Assembly: GCA_021234155.1 (NCBI GenBank)
Contig: JAJEKV010000073.1
Location: 3,630,001 to 3,694,000 of the forward strand
DNA from: Isoetes taiwanensis
Lineage: Eukaryota; Streptophyta; Lycopodiopsida; Isoetales; Isoetaceae
DNA length: 64,000 nucleotides
Direction of reading: 5' to 3'
In this document: positions 24,401 to 36,100 of the stretch, piece after piece
Position numbering within the stretch: the stretch's first letter is position 1
Layout of the letters: every line of letters begins with the position of its first letter
Made by a program: the position numbers and the translations under genes
The notes under the pieces: model-generated
Told to the model about the DNA's origin: nothing
Database searches by the model: none
The model's input: only the letters and a program-made list of their open reading frames with translations

Positions 24401-24847
24401 GCATTACCACATGTACATGTTGTTGTTGAACGACGTCATTAGCGTGACTATCGCACTGACATCAGCATGGTGCAGAGCATACCCATCGCACTGGCATATT
24501 TGCTGCCACGTGTACATATCGGCATTAAACTACGCGAGTCCGACTTTTACCGGCGATGTGATTGCGACATGTTATCGATGATTGTTCGTCATTAAACAAC
24601 GTGAAGACGTCGATATTGCCATCATTTATCGATGTGATATCAACATCTAGACATCGATATAGATGTCGCTATGGTTGAAGCCCTTGAAAGCTAGAAAGTT
24701 CAAATTTTTATAATTTACTAACTTTTTTAGATGTACAAATTTGTTCAGATTTGATTTGCAAAACATGATATAAGAAGGCTAATTTGAGTTGCAAAGCCTG
24801 ATATAATTCCACATATTAGAAAATAAGCGTGTTTTATGATACAACAC
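21481..24847. other. HAC 3' region and repeat-rich intergenic stretch
   Basis: Downstream of the stop, 21481-22200 is probably the 3' UTR and may contain a spliced UTR intron. A poly(A) site cannot be placed. At 22700-22825 a T-rich tandem repeat has units like gtgtagctt-ttgtcttcttatagctttt. At 23010-23040 there is a (CTTC)n run. At 23430-24680 lies a cluster of cgttaaacgacgtc-like motifs. No host gene is visible. Confidence 0.6.
23430..24680. repeat. Cluster of degenerate cgttaaacgacgtc motifs
   Basis: The motif family (c)gtt(a/g)aa(c/t)gacgtc appears again and again in different strengths, for example cgttaaacgacacgtc near 23530, cgttaaatgacgtctag near 23640, gtgaacgacgtctag near 23742, gacgtcgttaaacgatgtcg near 24331 and gttgaacgacgtcatt near 24425. 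GC and CpG content is locally above the AT-rich surroundings, where CpG is scarce. The motif is part-palindromic. No coding potential is seen. Confidence 0.65.
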
Positions 24848-25206
24848 CTTAAGTATCATGCCCCAACCAACTAGGCAAAAGCATCTATACGTTGAGGTTT
24901 GACCCTCTATATGTGATAATGAGATGCCGCCTCCCCAAGATTTACTCTTGAGTAGTCCCCATGCCCTCCCCCAAACCATATTAATTTCTCCCATCCTCAG
25001 GATGGTCGCAGTCGAGTATATGGGATTTACATCGTTCGTCCATGAGGCAATTTTTTATTTGGGACCCTTCCATGGAGATTTGAACTTGAAATTGGTATGG
25101 TTTGGGGGCCATGGGGACCACTCGAGTAAATCTTAGGGAGGCGGCATATAATTATCACATATAGACGAGACGCTTTTGTCCAGTTAGTTGGGGCACGATA
25201 GTTAAG
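24848..25206. repeat. Large inverted repeat with tRNA-like arms
   Basis: The left arm 24848-24988 and right arm 25088-25206 are imperfect inverted copies with a 99-bp loop. The right arm leads into gttggggcacgatagttaaga, an A-box-like block, with agttcaagtctcc as a B box near 25241. The hairpin appears to be two copies of one SINE-like repeat pointing away from each other. If transcribed, it would make a long double-stranded RNA. Confidence 0.75.
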
Positions 25207-25462
25207 ATGTCATATCAATAGTATCCGGGCCAAGTCTCAAGTTCAAGTCTCCATGAGAGCGTCCTAAATAGAAAATTGTCTCGTGGGCGAGCATTCCGAG
25301 GAGGGAAAAACTGATATGGTTTAGGGTCCATCCTATGTCCCAGATTGTATGTTAGAGCCTCTGGGTGCCTCTCATTTTGATTATGGTCATTTATGATTGG
25401 GGGTGCCTATGATTTTGAAATATGAAATACAAGTTCGCCTAAGGTTTTAGAGTATGAAATAT

Positions 25463-25536
25463 GGAGACTCGAACCTCTACCAAAATGTTTTGATATTCTA
25501 ATAAGAATGTTTTAACCATTCAACTAGTGAGCTAAA
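25463..25536 (-). mobile_element. tRNA-derived SINE-like copy 1
   Basis: The minus strand begins ttagctcactagttgaatgg (A-box-like) and ends aggttcgagtctcc (B box). About 45 nt separate the boxes, as in tRNA-derived SINEs. The match is an imperfect tRNA with no full cloverleaf. The unit and the flanking attgtaattat-agccctt block recur around 26.0 kb. Confidence 0.6.
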
Positions 25537-25996
25537 CACGCTTATTTTTTCTATTTGCTTATTTTTTCTATTGAGTCTTATGTTTTTTTTTTTTTTTTTT
25601 TTTTTTAATTGTAATTATAGCCCTTCAATTGTTTTAGGGATATGGTCAATTCACTTATTTTTTCTATTGAATCTATGTAATTTTTTTATTTTTTTATTTC
25701 TAATTGTAATTATAACCCTTCGATTGTTTTAGGGATATGGTCTATGGTCTCATCAATGTGATTTATGCACCCATATTAAATCCCCCTAGAACCCCATGTT
25801 ATTGTGTTAGATATTCTAACTGAGGTGCGTCCTCAACTACCTTAGTTACTGGATCCGTCCATCCATGCCCCAAATCATTTGTTGGGCTTCTGAACGTCTT
25901 TCACTTTGATTATGGTCATTTACGATTAGGTGCGCCTACGCCTTTCACTTCGATTATGGTCATTTATGTATGGGTGCTACCTATGATTTTATAGTA

Positions 25997-26070
25997 GGAG
26001 ACTCGAACCCCTACTAAAATTCTTCAATAATCTAATAAAAATGCTTTAACCAATGCAACTAGCGAGCTAA
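25997..26070 (-). mobile_element. tRNA-derived SINE-like copy 2
   Basis: Same A-box and B-box pattern as at 25463-25536 (ttagctcgctagttgcattg and ggggttcgagtctcc). The flanking blocks gattatggtcattta and the T-rich run followed by cccttt-caattgttttaaggg recur too, so about 350 bp of shared sequence spans both copies. Confidence 0.6.
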
Positions 26071-26652
26071 CATGTTTATTTCTTCTACCGAATCTATGAG
26101 CCTTTTTTTTTTTCTTTTCTTTTCCTTTTTCTTTTTTATAATAACCCTTTCAATTGTTTTAAGGGTATGGTCTTGGGAATGATCATTTAAACATCCATAT
26201 TAAATTCCCCTGGAACCCCCTCTTATTGTGCTAGACATTTGTGATGATTTGAATCGATTGACTTTGATTTAAAAGATGTCGATTAAAGAAGCTAAGTCAA
26301 AATCTCTAGTCAGGCCGCTGAGCTGGTCTGCTGCTTTGGTCATTGCTCCCATGCCTAATCGCTGATGTCTCCTCAAACCATTCTAACAAAGGCTTGGCAT
26401 TTTCTAATTATTCCTTTGTCTTATATTTTAATAATAGTCCTTGACTAGTTTAGATCAGCTAATTTAATCAATTGGCGTAGGTATTGTCTCTTTCTTTCTC
26501 CTTCAATTGCTCACATAGCCGTTCCTCCAAGCACTGCCATATTAATTTCTCCCTAGAATCAATCGACCTCGATCGAGGAAGCATATAGCAAATGACATAA
26601 TCAAGTCCATGCTTACAACCTTAGACAACTAGGACTCAAATCCATCCCTTAA

Positions 26653-27639
26653 CACTAGAGTTGTCTCAGGGACCTGTTTGGGTTCATCAACCCGTATGGG
26701 TCCCTCAATCCCTTCTCCATATTAAGGACTAGTTCTTCATGATACTTATAAGATTTTAAATATGAACACCTGAATTGTAAGATTAACTCGAAGTTGTACC
26801 AACATATTCAATTGCAACAAATTTGGCACAATCGCACGTTGAAATACACTCAATTCAATGGTTTTGATGATATGATATAATCTCCTGACACTCAACATGG
26901 AATATAAATTTCAAAATAACATTAATTTTCTATGAACGTAGCTTACAAATGCTACTCATTTTTCAAATTTCATGTGATTTCATAAAAATTTGATGTACCA
27001 ATGAGCAAATCATAATTTCAATATTGAGAGACCCAGTCAGGTCCCTAAGGAATTTCTGAAAAGCAGACAACCAGGAACCATTTCATATCCATGATATTTG
27101 AAATAGAGTAAGGATGTGAAAGTACTATTATTTTTCAATGGAAATAGATACTAAATACTACATATCTTGCTAAATAAATTTCATTCTTCCAAAAAGTAGA
27201 GTAGTATTATGAATTTTCAAAATTTTGACCCTCGGGGGACCTAATTGGGTCCATAAAGAACTTCTGAACTTCAAACTTTAAGGAATTATTTCTCAAAAAT
27301 TCTACCATAGACTTTTCTAATTCTTCTTGTGATAGATTTCTCATATCATGATTTACAAGATGGAAGAATTAGAATTCCTAGAAAAAATCATATTTGCAAA
27401 ATAATGTGAGCAATGTTAAAGACTTTGAGAATAAATTTGATCCCTTTGCATTCGGCTCCACATTATGTTTGGTAATAGAAGCTTTCTATATTTTTCATAA
27501 ATTTTTCCTTATATGCACACTCATGGAGGACAACATATTGTGAGTATGTAGACAAATTCTTTATCTCGGAGCTATAATAGAATTTCAAAAAAAATGTACG
27601 AATAAACCCATTTGGGTTCATCAAGGGACAACTCTAGTG
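26653..27639. mobile_element. Non-autonomous DNA transposon with TIRs (987 bp)
   Basis: The ends are CACTAGAGTTGTC and GACAACTCTAGTG, flanked on both sides by TTAA (26649-26652 and 27640-27643). Inside, gggttcatcaa recurs near both ends in inverted arrangement. No transposase frame is present. The CACTA-like end suggests CACTA with a 3-bp duplication inside TTAA, while TTAA itself would suit a piggyBac-like element. I cannot choose between them. Confidence 0.65.
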
Positions 27640-27997
27640 TTAAAGACTAAAAAAAAATTATTATAATGTGAATTCATCTACATAAAATATAAGGCTTATA
27701 ACTATAAAATTCATCTATCTGCTTCGAATGAGTAATTTGCAACTTATTGTTTTTCCTCAGCGATTGCTTTGCTTTTCTTGATGCTTGGTTTAGGCAAAAG
27801 TTCCTCTATATGAAACACTTGGGTGGAGGGACCAATATGACGATGGTTTGCTCTAAATTGGAAGCTTCCATGCCCTTCACGTGGCATGAAGGTGCTGGAT
27901 GTGTATGGAAGATAAAACTCGAAAATTTGCAATGGTAACCCCAGGGTATGCTCCATTTTTTATGGCAAAATGAACATTTTGAGACAATTAATTTCGA

Positions 27998-28436
27998 AAA
28001 GAACTCCAAATAGCCTTGTGCTTTGCTAAAATTGCCAAAATAGCCCTGTTTTAAAGGGTATGTTTATGGATATAACCATAATTTTTTTGTGATGATCCAA
28101 ATGGCAATGCATCTTTGGATCTAGTATAGATGATGATGAGATCTTTTCATCAAAGCTAAGATCATCTGAACCAGAGTCTGTAATCACAAGTTATGTTACT
28201 TTGATACACAAAAAAATTGTAAGGATTCAGAAGACTATAACTTAAGATTTCGAACTCCAATTCAAGTGATCTTAGCGTTGATGGAAAGATCTCATCCTAA
28301 TCTACCATGCATCTGAAAGACACATTCCCATTTGTATCATCACAAAAAGTTGTGGTTATTTCCATAAAAATACCCATTAAACCAGGGGTATCTTGACAAT
28401 TTCAACAAATCATAAAGGGCCTGGGGAGTTCTCTCC
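27998..28436. repeat. Long hairpin (foldback) element, about 440 bp
   Basis: The left arm from aaagaactcc (27998) through gtgatgatccaaatgg and the right arm ending ggagttctctcc (28436) are inverted copies of roughly 190 bp with a short loop near 28190-28240. Arms differ by about 20 percent. This is a foldback or MITE shape with no coding sequence. Confidence 0.75.
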
Positions 28437-30154
28437 ATTATCTATGTAGACCATCATCCCCAAATCGTTAGTTGTGAAGGGGCCTCGTTGCTTAACAGGG
28501 AAAGGACATTTTTATAGACGAGCTTGCTCGCATTTCAAGCCTCCATTCTATAAGGGTTATCACACAAGCTATTTAATTTATATAACCTATGCAGTACATA
28601 TCTATATACTAGATAATTTTTGTGGGAAGGGGCTTTATGCCTCATAAAAAGTTGAGGCAGTGCTGCCAGACGAGGCATTATGAGTGGTGAAGCCCCAAGT
28701 GATGCCAATTCTAATAGCACCACTGAGACTTTTTAGAGGGTAAAGCCCCTCCCCATGGATATTGCACACGTGTAATACCATGTTTGGCTTAGACTCGTCA
28801 TCTATTTACCATCCTAGCAATTCCATCTGGTAATAATGGTGTAAAAAAGACGTAATTTGAGCAAAACATGCATTACTAAATGTTTTTTCCTTACAAGGCA
28901 TAGTTTTTTTTTTAATATTTATTTAAGTCCCATATGCCATTTTAGTCTATATGGGTTCAATTAATTAGAATTAGCTTTCTCTGGATTGCCATGCCTTTTT
29001 TGATAAAATGTTATTTCTCTATTTTATATATATGGAACTACATCCGCATGCATGATAGCAAAATAATGATCACTATAAGATCTTTAGGTTAAATATTAGA
29101 AGCAAACAAATAGTCATGAATGAAAGCAAATCTTTAGGTTAAATGAAATGAACCACCATGGAGGACTTCCTAAGATTTTCAACTACTTTCACCTTGGCTT
29201 TCTGAGCTAGAAGAACATCTTCCGAAAACCTAGATCAAAATAGATGCACAAGTTGTGAATTAGCAATGACCTCGTGCATACTAAATTCCCCATCACTCAA
29301 AAAAACAAGCTAGACAACCAATACAATGATTTAAACTTTAATTCCCTAACAAAACCAAGAAACCATCGAAACCATCAAACTCTAGCCTGTGCCACAAAAC
29401 AGTTTGTAGTGCCTTGGCACTTTTGTTTTGAAAGTTCACAAGAGCTAGTTACACTTAACATATGATTGTGAGACGCTGCTTTAGTAGCTCTGATTTCATT
29501 GCCAGTTGAATTTTGCAAATGGTTTGTGACATAGTCTCAAGTTCAGCAATTTCATGAATTTTGTCTTTATTTAGCTGCAGTCTGCAGTTGTTCTAGTGCC
29601 AACTGAGTCGATTAAGGAGGGAACCAAACGAATGGTTTCTTCTGGGTAGTTTTGGTTAGATGACAAGAAGATTCCACACACGGCTGAGGAAACACGACTT
29701 TTGATTAATGTGGTTGACAGGGATATTTCACTTTAGAGAGTGAGTATAAATTGTGGCCTACTAATGGCTTTTCACGTTCCACTCCTTATACACATCAGTG
29801 CCATCTCTTCGATGGGGTGCTTGAAGGTGGCCTGAACAATCCAGCTTTTGATGAGCCTTCAGATAAATCTGAAACAGAAAACTCAGTACCTTAGATACGC
29901 TTTCAACCTCATTCATTTGGTCGGTCCTAGATATTACCTGTAGAAGATCTGGGACTGCTTTTCCAGTTCATGCCTTTCATGTCACTAGCGGACTGCACCT
30001 TATTGATCGTTCTTAGACTTCCTTTCTCCTTTGCATGGCCTGACTCTGTGGTAGTCGAATGTTTCCTAATTTGCCCCAAGGGACGAGGTACTTGATTTTG
30101 ATGGGAGGATCTACATCAAAACTTGCAGCAGTAAGTACCGTAAGATTCAATTAT
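28437..30154. other. Intergenic stretch before the kinesin stop
   Basis: No recognised gene. A part at 29575-29900 has coding-like text on the plus strand (GVLEGGLNNPAFDEPSDKSE) broken by stops, perhaps an old gene or element fragment. The 3' UTR of the minus-strand kinesin probably lies at 29900-30154. Confidence 0.5.
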
Positions 30155-33100
30155 TTAAGTCATCAAGAAGTACCTTGTTCTAAATTTGGAAGATGATTGA
30201 TTGTACTCTACTTTCTCCATATCGCTAGTGGCAACAGATGCAACAGTGTCTGCCTGTGAAACTGCTCCTTCGGAGGTTTCACTTCCCCCATCCACACCTA
30301 CACTATTCATCACTTCACTAGCGAACAGATCAACTGCTAAATTCTTTGATGAATGGCCACTAGTTTGGTTTTTGATATCTTCTGAACGTTCTAAAAGCAT
30401 TCTATCATTACTGGAGGCACCAATTGAAAGATCGGATAGCTGTTTCGGAACAGACGGCCTCTGAGCAGAATTTATAAGGTCCAAGTCATAACTATCAGAT
30501 TTCATCAAGCCACTTTCCTGCCACGTTTCAAATGTATCATCCAGCAGGAGCAGAGATGTGTCAGTATTGAAATCAGCCAATTCTGTCCATTCAGTCGAGC
30601 ACTCATCTTGATCCAAAACCAAATCATGCAATATCCTTGGCGTAGAACACTGGCTGAAAGCTGTGGCAGGCAAACACATAGAACCTGGGGATGCATTTTG
30701 AACGGAGTTCTTTTTTGTCCAAGACAAGATGCTTTCTCTTGGAGAAACAGGCATTGAATCAGGTTTGATTTCAACAGAGGCAGAGCAGCTCATCTGTGCT
30801 ATATTTCCTACTCCACAGTCCTGAGGAAAAGTTATACAGTCAATAACTTGAGAAATATAATTAATGTATCCTATGAAGAATCTTACATCACCTCAACTAT
30901 GGCTCTTGTGTCCTTAGAGCTTTTCTGCGCCAATAGCATGGATGCCGTTGTATGCACTTGCATCTGCGTTTGCCCATTCTGTTTCTCCATAATCCTTGTG
31001 ACATCAGCTATACCTCGATTAGATTTCATTGTTTGTAGACGACCAATCTCTGCTTCCTTTTTAGCTATAATAGTCTTCATAGATTGCACCTGCATGGTGG
31101 ATAACAAGGCTGTGGTTGAAGGCACGAAAGCTATATGGAGGACTAAATACAACCTTTTAATACACATGATCTCTTACTTGCACTCAGATTAACACACAAA
31201 ATCAGAAGCCCTCATAGAATCTTAAAGAGCTCAAAACAAAATGCAAAGAAAAAGGAGACTGCAAGTGCCAGAAATAACGAGTCCTGTACTGCAAACGATT
31301 GGTTTGTACCCTGCAAAAGAATTTGCAACATCCATACCAACTGAAGATAATTTGACCTGCATGCCTACCCCACCTGGTCCCTTAATTCTCTGACTTCTGC
31401 ACTTTCTTTGTTTTTCCGAGCAGCACCAAGCTCCACAGCGGCAACCCTCTCTGCGAATTTCAAGGTACTTATTGTCTCTCCATATGAACCAGAATCTGGG
31501 CTTATGTGTACAAACATCAGTGTTTTGGCTTGCCCTCCTGAATAGAACAGTTGTCATAACATTAGTACATTCAGCCCCATATGATCTGAACACAAACAAG
31601 AAATCAACCTAAAGAGTCCTGAAGCAGCTGGGTTAATTTGCTGTTCCGATAAGGTATGTGTGGACTCTTCTGCGCCAATGCAGAAATCACATCCCCCAGA
31701 GCTGATAGTGACTTGTTGATATGCTGAGCTTCTTTAAGCCGTTCCCCAGTGGCCTCCGATTTCAAAACTCGTTCACTTCCAGCAAGATCAACCAGATGCA
31801 AACATCCACGAAGAATGGAGCCACTAGTAAGATCTGTACCCTGCACATGCACAGTCAAGACACTACAGGAGAAACTGTAAGCATGGTAGCATGTGTAAAA
31901 AAAATCCATGCATTCCAAGAAAGTACCTATGCGAACGGCTGCTTCGGTCATTTAGAGCAGTTGCTCCAACAGCTCTATTCCTTTGTCCAATAGCCATTAG
32001 TTCGAGGACATTAGCAGTAGAGTTGACTGGCATCATGGTTGCACTTGGCACACTAACTCCATTATTTTTGTTCTTGATCTCAAGTGTAAGAAAATTAAGG
32101 GTCCAACAATGAACACTACTTCAGTAAAATCAATGATGCATCACTTTATGCAGGAAACAAAAGGATATCTTTTAGTTGGCCCATCAGATGCCAGAAGATC
32201 CCGCACTTGTTCATTATAGATCTCAATCATTTGCACCTCAACCTCGTATGCAAAAGTTTTCTGCCTACTTTGAGATATTTCAAAAAGGTCATTTAGAGCG
32301 CGGAAATTGACACCCCATTGGTATTGGGAGGCATTGTCTGGCCCAGTCTAAAGTCACAGGGTTAAAAAACAAAGGTAGAGTATAAGTCCACACCTGCTTT
32401 CATGTCTAGAAACAAACAGAAGCTGTAGCTTAGAAGCATGCTGCAATTCTTTCCCAGATCCACTATAAGCAACAAGACCTAAGGTACAAGTGCACACGTG
32501 GAGTTCTAATACAAATAACTTCAACTCAAGCTCTTGACAAACATTAATCCTACTTTGAGATATTTGGAAAGGCCATAAAGTGCTGAAGTTCACACACCAT
32601 TGGTCTTGCGGGGCATTGTCTGGCCCAGTCTAAAAGCTAAAGGGTAGAGAATAAGTCCACACATGCTTTCGTCTAGAACCAAATAGAAGCTATAGTTTAA
32701 CCAAATAGAAACTATAGTTTAGAGCATGCTGCAATTCTTGCTCAGGTCCATTGTCAAGCATCAAAGCTACAGCACCAAAGGTATGAGAGACACACATGCA
32801 GTTCTTGGCAGACTTGTCGTGTTACCATTCTTTTTTTAGGTAATTAAAGAAGATATACTGTATGCTTTTTGGGAAATGAATAGTACAGATGTACATAGAT
32901 CATCCTCCAGATAAGTTAAAAAAAAAAAAATAATGCCCAAGAGCTGATAACTAAGAACTTGTTATTCAAAATAATTAGTCAGCAATGCCGTCCACATAAC
33001 CATGCCCATCATCAAATAGCGTTGTGGCAAAAAGTCCAAAAGCAGTGCCTTGATAAACCATAGCTTGACCATAGTTGCACCGGAACATAGGATCAGAACA

Positions 33101-36100
33101 GAACGGATCGGAAAATTAAGGAAAAAGCAATGGATTGGACATGCATGCGGATCAAACCCCTTCCGGATCTTTTTTTTTTTTTTGGGTTCTTTGTTTGTGA
33201 TGGAAGAAGCGGAAGACTATGAAACAGAGGTGGAAGATGTGTGGGTGAGTGATGAGGATGAAGAATCTGATGATGTCGATGATGATGAATGATCCAACAA
33301 GTTCTGAATTTTGTATTTAGTACCTAGTACAGTTTCAACAAGTAATAGGCTGCCATGCTAACCTTTACTAGTAAATAAATTTTTTTGTTGCGTTAATGTT
33401 CCGATGCATGTTCCGTTCCTCTCTTTGTTTCGTTTCGTTCCAGATGCATAGGAACACGTTCCGGTGCAACTATGCCCCAGACTCTCTAGAATGCAGGACC
33501 ATTCTAAAAATTGAAAACATTATAAAACCCATTCTTACCATGGTGTAAGTTTTCCCAGACCCAGTTTGGCCATAGGCAAAAATACAGACATTGTAACCAT
33601 CCAAAACAGAACGAATTAGTGGCTGTGTATCCATAAAGATCTCACCTGCATTATTAAGAGTGATCACGGCTTAAAGACAAATTAGATAAGTAAACAGATT
33701 ATAAAGACACTAGGAATGCACCTTGAGAAGAAGATCCACCATAGATCTTGTTAAAAGTAAATGTTTTGCAGGAATCCTTCCCTTGCTTGTTAGGGTTTGT
33801 TATCATGATATCACCATCACTACCAATGAAACTCACAGTACTCTTATCTTCACATTCGCCAGAAAGAAATGGCCTTACTCGACAAAATACTCTGATATTT
33901 CCTGCAAGAATTAACTAGAGTTGAGGGAAAAAGGCAAGGGATGTAAAGCCATCCATCCATATACCTTTTAAATCCTGAACTTCATTGTAAAGCTTGCGGT
34001 TTTCTTCAAGAACTTTATGGTAACCAGATGCTGCTTCTGCCAAGCCTTGAAGCTCAGCCCCTGCAGACAAATGAGCATTTATGGTGGCGATTATTTTGAT
34101 TCAAGTTATTAACATGGTCAAAGATTTGCATTACATTCTTACCAAGACTTCCAAACTCCTCTTTCCACCTATCTTGCATCACTACTATTTCTTGCTTTAC
34201 AGCAACCGATGCAGCCTTTACCTCCTGCATATCACAAATACTCAATATTGCTAAGCCTTTTTTCTTCTAAGGACATTTATTGAACAATTCAAAAATTTGT
34301 CTGACCTGATGGGATTGAGATTGCAAAGATATGATGTGCTTATATTTCATATCGCGTTGTTTTGATATGTTTTTCTCAGTTGTTATGCATGATTCAAGCG
34401 CATCAACTTTCATCTGACCAGCTTCTATCTGTTTTTCCATCTCCAGAACCTTGCTTTTATAGTCCAGTTCTACTTTCTCCTTCTCAATCTCCATTTGATG
34501 CCATTGCTGTTGCTCAAGACTCATTTGACTGATCCTATTCTTCAGTAATTCAACCTCTTCTTGCTTTTTAATGTTTTCCTTTAGCAATCTCTGAATATCA
34601 TCTTCTTTCATTTTCTTCTCATCTTCAAATTTTCTTTTCTCCATCTTCATATTGCATGCAAAATCCCAGTAAGTACATGGTATACATGAGATGATACCAA
34701 AAGATGAATGTAACTATAGTGAAAAGAACATATGCAATGCCATGTCCTTTAATTACTTTATGCAGATATGATGAAGATTTTTTAGATGTTGATGACATAC
34801 CTTAACCCGTTGTAGTTGGATTGCGATCAGCTGCACAAAATAATAGAGAATTAGGCCAGCAATACACAGAATCAAGCAGCACATTTTTTTGCAAGCCTTG
34901 CATACCCTGAGCTCCTCTCCTGAGCCAGCAGCCAAAGCTTCCAAAACCTTTGCCCTTGCAGACAGCCACTCTTCTTGAATAACAAGGTCCTTCAAGACAT
35001 TCTTCAACTACACCAACCAACTTCAAGCGGCAATAATAAGATTATTTGCAAAAGCGGGTGTGTATATCTCTTATTGAAATATCAACTCCACATACCTTTT
35101 TCACCTGATCTCCTCTTGACTTAAGACGGCGTTCAAATTCCTCCATTATCTTTCTCATCATGAACTCTACCAGCTGTAGTTCCACATGAGAATGAGTAGT
35201 TCCACATGAGAATGAGCTGCACAATCATGCCTATAAATACATCTAAGCAATATGGCTCACCATTGGTACTTCTTCAGGCTGTTTATCACTGATGATTAAT
35301 CGTACAAAACTAGGAAGCGATTGCAAAGGTGTATTCTAAAACAAACGGCAAAATTGTTATGCATGAAAAACTACAGATTATCATCCTTCACTGGGAAGAT
35401 AATGTACATTGAGGCTCTTAAGTGATCCACATTGCTCCATGCTTGGAAAATTTTTCGAGCGTTTCACTTGAAGAACCTCAGAAAATTTCTGTCCCATGTT
35501 TTGGATCTGCGTTGCCATTGAGTCTGCAAAAACATTTCCAAATACAAATGCTTCAATTGCAGCTCTGTAATTATTACTGAATTCTAGAGCTACTAAAAGA
35601 CATTACCAGGTGATGTTGACTTATATAAATGCTTTTCTGCAAGCATTGGATCATCAAGAAGCTTCTTCATGCTATCAGAATTGGGCAATGAAGTCTTATA
35701 TACCCCGTCATGCTCAAATTTTAATTGCCTCTCATTAATATCAGCAATATCTGGGATGTTCCATTGTCTTCTTGAAGACTTGATACTCTCATCTCCATAA
35801 AGTACTTTTACAGGAGTTTCTGGTTGGCTTTCATCATACTTCCAAGATTCTGAATCTCCACCTTTTCTCTCGTCCATGTAAGATTTAAGGGCCAATATAC
35901 AATCCACTACTTTTGGAATAGAGCCAGTGACTCCGCAGCCCTGGAAAATATGACAACAATATCAGTATGGCAATAAACTGTGCACAAAAAAACCAAAATG
36001 TTGTGTAGCTATAATCATACCTCATTCAAGTCTGATGCTTCAAATGTGGGAATTTTCAAGCTATTCGCTGCCACTAAGAAATTCCATACATTTTCAAAGT

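Noticed and set aside
25581-25607. Poly(T) run as a terminator
   Set aside because: It is part of a T-rich block repeated near 25685 and 26103 and is not placed after a pol III gene with a good fold.
33200-33292. Acidic 31-residue ORF as a host gene
   Set aside because: It sits inside a MITE-like unit within a kinesin intron, with no splice or family support.
35161-35224. Direct repeat tagttccacatgagaatga (2 copies) as part of a kinesin exon
   Set aside because: Using the upstream acceptor would shift the frame. The acceptor at 35174 (ctacag) keeps it, so the repeat belongs to the intron end.
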